This document shows, piece after piece, positions 11,932 through 21,600 of a stretch of 64,000 nt of DNA. A program made the translations under genes and the position numbers. The notes under the pieces are model-generated. The model worked only from the letters and a program-made list of their open reading frames with translations, searched no databases and was not told where the DNA came from. The stretch's first letter is position 1, and each line of letters starts with the position of its first letter. The stretch spans positions 59,387,689-59,451,688 of the forward strand of contig OX411543.1 of NCBI GenBank assembly GCA_948146395.1, written 5' to 3'. The DNA is from Fragum whitleyi. Its lineage: Eukaryota; Mollusca; Bivalvia; Cardiida; Cardiidae.

Positions 11932-12323
11932 TACAGTTAGTTTTATCGTGGAATTGACACACATCTCAATCAAAATCATTCTAAACCTCTCTCCCAGCGC
12001 TCCATTAATTCATTTCAAACATTCAACCAACCATTCAAAAACGCCCCAAAATGACTTTAAAAAGATTAGATCAAAAACTACTCTTAAAATCGCGATTTCA
12101 CTGACTGAATTGTAGAAAAGGGAAGGTATTAATAGAACTTGTATGTATATTTCATTAAAGTGAGGTAATGATTATAACTAAATTTGTTCATCCTGAACAA
12201 AATTTGCGACATTGGATTACCTCCCTTTATTTTCACTCAAAACTTAGTTATCGCACTCATTCAATTTCGTTAAAAAATCATCCCAAATGATTCACCTTGC
12301 CTATTTAGATGTTGCTTACTGTA
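11932..12323 (+). mobile_element. MITE-A copy
   Basis: TA-CAGTTAG start; 'ggaattgacacacatctc'; central hairpin formed by 'gaggtaatgatt..', 'gttcatcctgaacaaaattt' and 'ggattacctcc'; end 'gatgttgcttactgta'. Complete, with degraded terminal inverted repeats. Confidence 0.8.
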
Positions 12324-12699
12324 AATATGTAAATAGCAGGGAGAGGCTTCAATTTCCTGTCAAATCCCGAACGCACTATGCCAATTTTAACCCAAGTTGA
12401 CAAGAATTTTATGTGCGATCATTCCCAAAGCCCGTTCATTAAATTTTCGTAGACCTTAGATATGGACGCTGACAAAATTCTCTTTGATCTATTCGACAAT
12501 CTTGTAATTTTGCCATCTGCATAAAGTAATGCACAGTAAAAGTCCTTTATAGAGACCCCTTTTCCTCAGTCTTCTTAAAGTAAGGTACGTGTAAACGATT
12601 TGAGATTAAACTTGCCCGAGGCAATTAAGCAAGAATGAAAATCTGAGAGTTCAAACTGTTTTTTCAAAAAAGAAATTACTTCTAGTAGAAGTCGATTGA

Positions 12700-12922
12700 A
12701 GGCGGCATTCAAAAATTGATATACATGAGGACAGACTGGCTATTATAAATTGATAAACGTGGCAATGTTAAGTTTCAAATATGGTCATTAAATCTTGAAT
12801 AGGGTTAAAGAAATAGGTAATGTTCAGTTTTTGGTAAGTTTTGCAGACAGACAGACAGACGGACGGACAGAAGGAAAATGGTAAAATAATATGCCCCCGA
12901 TCTTTCCATACGGGGTAATAAA
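12700..12922 (+). repeat. fragment of the GACAGACGGAC / GCCCCCG repeat
   Basis: Contains the 'gacagacagacagacggacg' tract, 'aataatatgcccccgatc' and 'catacgggg', matching the 3' half of the 2860-3128 element. Confidence 0.6.
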
Positions 12923-13323
12923 AACTTCATAGATAAAATGAGACAGGAGCTATGAGCACGAATTATACATCTTAATTATGCAAACGAAACACACACATAA
13001 GAAAGTTTTAATATTGTACATGTACATAAATGTGCCCCGATAATGAAATATTATTATTTAATGAAAATAAAGAAAAATACATAAATACCAACAAAATAAT
13101 GTAAACATTTATTTTTACAAAATATGATTATAATTGTAGAATCTAATCACCTGTTTCATATTGCTTTTCTGGTCATCGTTCGTATTTACTATGAACTCTT
13201 TCTTTGAAACAAAACACTATTTGTGAGTTGCTTGAGCTATTTTTAATCAAATATTAAACATGCAAACTCCTGACATTCCTTTCCGTTAAGCGTGGGCCCT
13301 TCAACAAGAGGACCATTGACATG

Positions 13324-13722
13324 TACAGTTAGTTACATCGTGAAATTGACATTCATCTCGATCAAAACCATTCTAATTCGTTCTTTCAGCGCTCCATTTA
13401 TTCATTCCAAACACTCACTCAAACCGTTCAAAAACGCTCAATACCCATTGAAAAATAAAGAATCAACAACGTCATTCAAAACTAATTTTGAAAGAGTAAA
13501 ATCCCGATTTCAATGACATAATTCAAATTGTTAGCTTCTCATAGGTTCTTGAAGAAATGAGTAGCTGTGTATAGAACTTGTATGCATAATTTACAAAATT
13601 TGCGATATAGGATTACATCCCATTAATTTCACTCAAATCTCGCTCCACACACTCATTCAATTTCATTTCTAAATCATTCCAAAACCATTCACCTTGTCAA
13701 TTTCATGATGTCGCTAACTGTA
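13324..13722 (+). mobile_element. MITE-A copy, internally deleted
   Basis: Left end 'TACAGTTAGTTACATCGTGA' and right end 'GTCAATTTCATGATGTCGC' plus 'taactgta'. The left half of the central hairpin ('GGGAGGTAAT') is missing, and only 'acaaaatttgcgatatagg' and 'attacatccc' remain. Confidence 0.85.
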
Positions 13723-13983
13723 TTACTCACTTGAAATTTTAAGGCCTTTCAAAGGTTGAAAAATGATATCAGACCTAAATATTGTCTCATTATCAAAATG
13801 TAGTCGCAAGATGTAAACACCTTTTTTTCTAAGAAATGAAGCTAGGAGCTTCAAGTTGACACCTCACAGCCCATCTACGGCAAAGGGGCATTGTAGATTT
13901 TCATCTGATATATTCATGCTTATGCAATTAATTCACATAAAATATTGGAATTTCTTGCGAATTTCTCTATTACATGTACATGT

Positions 13984-14165
13984 GAATGTGAAATTGTATG
14001 TCCATTGCAGTGAAAGAGACACTCATTCGGATCAAGATCATTCTAAACCATTCACTCAGCACTCTATTCATTAATTCCAAACACTCACCCAAATCAATCG
14101 AATTCGCTCCGAAATCAGTGGGAAACATTTCGAAATCGTTCAAGATGACCAACATTCAATTCAAA
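13984..14165 (+). mobile_element. partial MITE-A (left half)
   Basis: Recognisable as 'gacactcattcggatcaaga', 'cattctaaaccattcactca' and 'ccaaacactcacccaaatc'. No central hairpin or right end. Confidence 0.6.
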
Positions 14166-14884
14166 TTGATCAAATTATTAAGCTGAAAAGCCACGTTTTA
14201 AGGAAAGTTTTTATAATAGTTCCTATCCATCTTTTCTCAAGTAATCAGGGGCTTTTTCTAAATTCAATTGATCAAACAGCAAATCAACCTTTTTACACAA
14301 ATATAGTTGGTTTTTTTACTAGTAATAGCTTGATAATATACATACATTTGATTATGCTAAATTCGTTATCAAAGTGCTCAGTGGCACAAAGAATGATACA
14401 TTAATTCTAAATACCATTTTGACCAAGTAGAACAAATTCAAATTGCGTATTCAAAACCTGTCTATAATTTTTTTCCTTTACTCGTAATGTATCATGATTA
14501 TGGTCCTCGTTGCTGTGAGTAAAACATCGATTGACCAATCAAAACACACAATCATGACGGGATGACAGTTGATTTCCATCATTTTCCGCCATTTTGTTTC
14601 AAACTTTATTTGAGGATGGGCGATTGAAACGTCGTAACTACAGCTTGAATAAGCTGTAGTTACAACTTTAAGGTCGACCACCATCGATTTGCATTTTGTT
14701 TTATTTCCGTGACATTATACGTTAGCGATAAATGACGTTTTTTTAAACGCCTGAAGGGCTTCGCCGTGACGTAGTTCCAGGCACGTTGACATGTGCTCTC
14801 TAACCGATCACAGGAACAAAAAGAATGGCGATGCTTTCAATACTGTCCGAGTTTTCCGTTTTTCGTATTGACATTACTTATATT

Positions 14885-15340
14885 TACAGCTATTAACAGC
14901 ATAAAATTGACAACATGAATGATTTTTGAATGATTGTAAAATGAAGTCGAATGAGTGGGTGAGCGAGTAAAGAACAAAATTAAGGAACGGTAATTATAGA
15001 TCTAATATCGATAATTTCTTCCATTTGGACAAATTATCGTTATTTTCTAAAAAAAACCCTTTAAATTCAATAAAGTCTACATATTTTTCTAATAATGTGT
15101 CTCCAGAGACTTACAGACGCTTGTAAATCCACGCCAGCCAATAAAATCATGAAATGATTCGATTGATTTGAATGAAATGTTGAGTTTTTTTAACAATTTC
15201 GAATCGTTTTTTAACGATTTGGAGGCGTATTTGAAGGTTTTTAGTGAGTGTTAAGTATGAAAGAATGAATGATTTGCTGATTGAATGATTGAGAACGGTT
15301 TTGATCGGAGTAAGTGTCAATTTTATGATGTTCTTACATA
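14885..15340 (-). mobile_element. MITE-A copy, degraded centre
   Basis: 'tacagctattaacagcataa' plus 'aattgacaacatgaatgatt' at the left. The right end reads 'gatcggagtaagtgtcaatt' and 'ttatgatgttcttacat'. The hairpin is mostly lost ('cgataatttcttcca' and 'aaattatcg' remain). Confidence 0.65.
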
Positions 15341-15410
15341 TAGATGAGTCAATATTAAAGAAAATGTTAAATGTCTCTGACGCTCTTCCGCCGATATCAC
15401 ATTCATATTT

Positions 15411-15670
15411 GTGCCCAGTCACTCGAAAAAGGACCATCTGGGTAGTGCATAAAGTATCGACCCTAGTCTGACTGCGCGGATTGCGCAAACTGACTTGGGT
15501 CGAAACTTTTCGAAATGTGCTTATTTTCTAAATCTAGAATGATCAATCTACCATCCAGTGAAAGCATTTTTGAAATGCGACCTCTGGTTGACTTATGCTG
15601 GACCCAATCTCTTTTTTCAAATATACATTTTACAGAGATCCGAGATGTCCCTTTTCGCGTGACGGGTCAC
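15411..15670. mobile_element. MITE-G copy 2, complete, next to the amine oxidase stop codon
   Basis: 260 bp. Left end 'GTGCCCAGTCACTCGAAAAA' plus 'GGACCATCT'; right end 'AGATGTCCCTTTTCGCGTGA' plus 'CGGGTCAC', an inverted repeat of about 28 bp with a few mismatches. Flanked by a possible 4-bp duplication ATTT (15407-15410 and 15671-15674). An internal inverted pair ('tcgaccctagtctgactgcg' against 'cgcaaactgacttgggtcga') forms a sub-hairpin. Confidence 0.7.
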
Positions 15671-15674
15671 ATTT

Positions 15675-18600
15675 CTAAATCGCTGGGGCTTCATCGTCCG
15701 GGTCAAACAGTGCATACGGATTGTTCTGTATATCATGGTCGTAGGTTGATTTCCTTGGCACACAATGTGGTTCTGCTTTGTTTGCATATCGTTCAATGTC
15801 TACACCTTTCTTCAGACCATACTGTTTATTGGGGACAATACGGACCATATCGGATGATCCCATAGCCGGATCGTGATCAAAATAGTTGTATGGTAACAAG
15901 AAGAAGTCTAGGTTTAACCCGACTGTAGGAGAAGTTGGGAAGTCTTCTGTGTGTGGAATGTGGTGTACACCCATCGTTACCCACGTGACTTGGTCCTGGA
16001 ATAATATTAGATATAAAGATTTCAGTTTAAGGTAGTCCATCCCTGATGAATAAAAAGCTTTACAATATGACCTACGTTGCCGAAGTGAAATAACCCCGTT
16101 GAATGTTTTTGATATTACACGGGTGTTATCAAAGGGGTCCGAAATAACCCCCCACCACCATATATACTAATAATATATATATGGTGGTGGGGGGTTATTT
16201 CGGACCCCTTTGGGTGTTATTACACTAGTGGAATAACTATGCAAATGAGGTCTGAGCGAATAGCAACGCTATTTTGTAACCGCGAAAATGACGTCATAAT
16301 CTATGTTTTGTGACGTCATTTTAAACGGCGTTATAACATTTGCGGAAAATCGAAAAGCTAAATTTCAAGAATTTTGACGATTTTTCGCTAAAATTTGTGC
16401 TCATAAAATACAGAATTTATTAAACTCGTCATCTAAAACAGATAAAAACTCGGCGCAGCCTCGTTTTTATCTGTGTATTGATGACTCGTTTAATAAATTC
16501 AGTATTCAATGACCACTCATTCAATATCCTCTATTTTTTACTTCGTCGTCGTTGGAGTAATGAAATATCGTAAGTGCCTATATAATGTATCTATAGTAAC
16601 TTACAAAATCTAAGACTTTCTATGATGTAATCAATGATGAAATTGCTTTGTCATTATCTACCGCTAGTAATCTAGAAAGACAAGTACATTATCCGAAAAA
16701 ACACAAGTCATACTGATCTCGATTTTTAAATCGTACTGCGAAGCAGTAGATTTATATCTACCGTTTTCCAGAAATCCAGTCTGTTTGACCCACTACATTT
16801 TTACCATTATCTTCTGAGCAATGTGTTCAAACCAAATTATGTGTTTTCAAACACCGAAGAAACGGCCTTTTCAGTCACAATCTACAAACTTTGTTTATAC
16901 CTTATTTACTTTTCGACAAATAGAGAAGAGGCTAATACAAAATTTGATGTAATTTTCGCTTTTAGTAATTACCAGTTAGTATTTTCAGTGTTTATAACAA
17001 GATTTTCGGTTGAGTAAAGGAGTTGAAACGTACAGTAGGTTAACTGTATAATTAATTTGTAGCACTTACAATATTACTGCTCTGAACTTTCTCGAACGGT
17101 CATTTACCAGTTGTAGGGCTGACAGCCAATCAAATTCTGTTATGATTATCACTCGGTCAAAACCCACGCGTAAATTCAGACCACGTGGTATAGATGCAAA
17201 TGGACATCGTCTGCTCGAAATGTGTCAATTAACTTGTTTATCATTAGTCAATAGTTGTCTGCACTCAAACAGGGAGCGTGGGAAGTTTACTTTCTTTTCG
17301 CATGTGTTAACAAATAGAAATAATTTTGTAATTTTGAAATATTTGATTTCAATGAGCACTCTGATCACGCTCCAATCCTATTTTCATTAAATTCAAATTT
17401 GAGTATGAAGAAAAATTATTCAACAACAAATAAACAGACAAAAACATACGATAAACTGATATAGGATAGCAGTAAGAGCGATCTATTTTTAGAACAACTC
17501 ATGAATAATCATAGAGTGCTGCTAGATTTAATCGATTTGTCAGAAACCAAAGATATAAATAGCATAGTTGGCGATTTCACGTGTTTCTTGAGGGAAAATG
17601 CATTTACAGTATTTGGGAAAACCCAATGCTTGAAATACAAACATGTTGGTAATCAAAATTGTAAATAGTTTAATGAAAAATGTTTGTTGCTAAACAGGCT
17701 TTTAAACTCTATAGAGAGAGGAATAATATTAACAGACAAGCTTTTAGCTTGGCGCGTGCTCATTATAACAACGTAAAAATCAGCTAAGAAATAATTTAGA
17801 CTAGCAGAGGGCTATCGAATCAGCAAACTTTCAAAATCGGACCCACGAGGTTGGATGAGCTGGCGATGTCCTCGAAAAGATGGAGTGTTAAGACAAAAAA
17901 CTCACAAATTTAAAGATTTTACCAACTTTTATTGTCCAAATTTGAGCCCTTCTAATTGGCGAACTATTGCACTATCCCAGCCTCTCAATGATGTACGATT
18001 TACAGTGCTGACAGCACTTTGATTTTCATTAGGGGACACTTCCTTAATTTTTACCTTCGTCTCTTCAATTTTGATAAAAGATTTAAATACAGGATTAAGA
18101 ATCACAATGACGATTTGCAAGACATTTCGATTGGATAGTTGTTATTGTACATATTGTTCGTTGTAGTTATACAGTTAACAACAATCGTAAAATTGACAAG
18201 ATGAATAATTTCGAATTATTTTAGAATGGAATCGAATGAATTTGTCGAGTGATTTTAAGTGAAATTAAAGGGAGGTAATCCAATGTCGCTAAGTTTGTTC
18301 AGGATGAACAAAATTAGCGATATTAATTACCTCCCTTGAATAAAATTTGCATACACGTTCTATAAATAGCTTCCTCTTTGTTCAAGAACCGATCAGACGC
18401 TAAAAATTAAATTATGACAGTGAAATTACGATTTAGTTCCTGCTTCTTTTTTTTTATTTTGAAGGTAGTTGTTGAGTGTATCTTTTCTAGTCATTTTGAG
18501 CGTTTTTGATCGATTTAAGCAAGTGATTTAGAATGGTTTGATTGAGATGAATTCACGATGTCACTTACTGTAGTACTGCTCCTCACACTTTTACAAAATG

Positions 18601-21600
18601 ATTTGTGAAAGGAAATGCCTACACAATGAAACTGACCAAAAGTAACCAAATGCTTATTGACTGAAAATAATATGAAGGACTTTCCCCATCATATTTAACA
18701 AAAGTTTCTTTTTTATATGTAGTCGTTTCAAAATCAAGGAAAACTACATGCATGTCTTATTAGATAAATGTTAGTAAGGTTTTTGTTTTTTTTTTAAAGA
18801 AGCAACCATTTTCTTGTTAATTGACAAACACTATCTGATTTAGTTTAAAAATTGAAAAATGATAAAGCTCACGAATTCCTAATACCTCAGTAAATTGTTA
18901 CTTAATTGAACCTTCTGGGTGTGTTTATTCCTTTACTTGCGAAAAAAAACATTTCTTAACACGGGGATTTGTAGAAAACCTTCAGAGGTTTTTTTGGTTT
19001 TTTTAATGTTTTCGTGTATATTATCGAGAAATAATGGTAAAATTTCCCTACAGTCTGATCTTAGCATAATTTGCCTGCTTTCTACTTAATTATATGTATA
19101 GAAGATATTAAATGAGTGTTAATGGTAAACCGAATTTATTAAACGAGTCATCTATAAGCAGATAAAAACGAGGCTACGCCGAGTTTTTATCTGTTTAAGA
19201 CGACGAGTTTAATAAATTCTGTATTTTATGAGCACACATTTTATATTCTATTCATAATATGACCCGATTTTTCTCGAAAAATCATACAAAATCTTGAAAT
19301 TCAATATTTCAATTTTTCGCGAAACTGATAACGCCGTTTAAAATTGACGTCACAAAATATACATTAGGACGTCATTTTCGAAGTTACAAAACAGCGTTGC
19401 TATTCTCTCTCATCTCATTTGCATAGTAATTCCACTAGTGCAATAACACCCGTGTAATATCAAAAATATTCAACGGGGTTATTTCACTCCCGCGACGTAG
19501 GTCATATTATAAATATATAATTAGTACTTAGTGTTTTGTATGTAAAAAAATCTAACTGGGTTGGGGGAACTGATAATTGTTGAGGCTCTGCCGAATTATC
19601 GATTCCAATAATCGGGTTAGATATTTTTTCATAAAATACACTAAGCACGTATCAAATTTATCTAATAACCTCTATTTATCTAGTTTCCGTCGATGTTTCT
19701 AACAGAAATGCAAGTTTCTAAAAATAACCGCATTACATCATTGTTTTAAAAGTGTCCATTTGATATCATGAAAAATATCATATGGGATGTTATTACGCGG
19801 ATATTTGTAGAGTTATAAGATAATGATAAATATGAGTGGTTGAAATGTCCGTAATATAATTAGTTCGTTTGAAGTAAAATCTTAGTTCGACAGGATAAGG
19901 GTTACAGTTAGTTACATCGTGAAATTGACATTCATCTCAATCAAAATCATTCCAAATCGTTCACCCAGCGCTCCATTCGTTCAATCCAATAACTAATTCG
20001 AACCATTCCAAAACGTCCAAAATTACTAAAAGATATAAGATTAACAAGAACCTTCCAAATGATTAAAGATAGAATCAAATCGCGATTTCACTGACATATT
20101 GAAATTAAAAGTGTCTTCTTTGTTCCTGAAGAAAAAGAAAGCTATTAATAGAACTTTTTATGCATATTTTATTAAAGGGAGGTAATACATATCGCTAGTT
20201 TTATTCATCCTGAACAAAATTAGCGATATTAGATTATCCCCCATTAAATTCACTCAAAACTCGCTCCACACACTCATTCAATTTCATTCCAAAGTCATTC
20301 CAGAATCATTCACATTGTCAATTTTACGATGTTGTTAACTGTAAGCTGGTCGTTGATGAAGTAACTTCTAACCTCATCAGCGATATTTTCGTTGTCATCG
20401 ATAAACCCCTGAAAATCGACAACCGGGCCTTTTCCGTCCCATATCGCATACATCGAACTACTTCTGAGTTCGTCCTCTTTGTACTTCGTAACAGCAACTT
20501 GATATCGAGCCCAAGATACAGATGGTTCCTGGCCTTCACTTTCTTTGTATAACTACAAGAGTGTAAAGTAAATTCACTGGTATTCTGCGTTATTAATGAA
20601 CTGGTAGGGCGTGACTTAGCTGTGACGTAATTTGACGAGTTTACTTTTAATATTTTGGATTATTTCAAAATTGAGTTTGCAATTATCGTAAACGAGTGCA
20701 AATAACTATATACAAAGAGTAAAAGGATCCGCGTGCTTGGAGAAAGTGAACACAAACTGAAGTTACGAGGTTTCGGTAACCAATGTACGATTTAAGCTTT
20801 CAAGTTATTTATGTCCACTATCTATAGAATATAACTAATATAAATAAAAGTTGATTTACCGTAACCTTAAGCACACATACCCGTTACTAAGGCTCCGCCC
20901 TGCCAGGGCAAAAAGTCATGTACTTCACAAAACTTAATTATTTATGCAACAATAATATATTCTATCTAATTTTTAATTCGATAATTGCCCATGAGCTCGT
21001 GAAATAATGAATAACATATATCATTTGTTTCTTTAAATACCTGCAATACACGTTTTTGTGAAGCTTTCTAAAAAGTGCTACATTGAAAAAAGATTTTGAG
21101 ATATTCAAAATTGGTAAACTTACAATCAATATAAATAATTACTGAAGCATACACTTTTAGGTTTATACATTACTGCGTTTGAACTTATACAATAACAGTT
21201 TCTGTATTAGAAATACTCATATTATTTAACATAACAACTAGACTGTGGCAAAGCGGACTAATCCCCCCAACACACACACACACACACACACATGTGCTTG
21301 TCAATAATGAAAAAGCCATTTTCCATCAAAGGGCTATAACTATGTCAAAGCTAATTAATCGTGATCCAAATATCCATTGCCTATCTCTGCCAAATACTGG
21401 GGCCAGTTTCATCAAAACATTTAGGACGTATATTTGTCTTACTGATGATTTTCGAAACACTTACAACAACAAACACTTTACATAGGTATTGATAGATAAT
21501 TGATACGTGTATTTTGTCCTAAATATGAGATAAGCCATCGGTAGGACAAAAATGCGTCTTAAATCTTTTGATGAAACTGGCCCCTGATCACATCTGCAAA

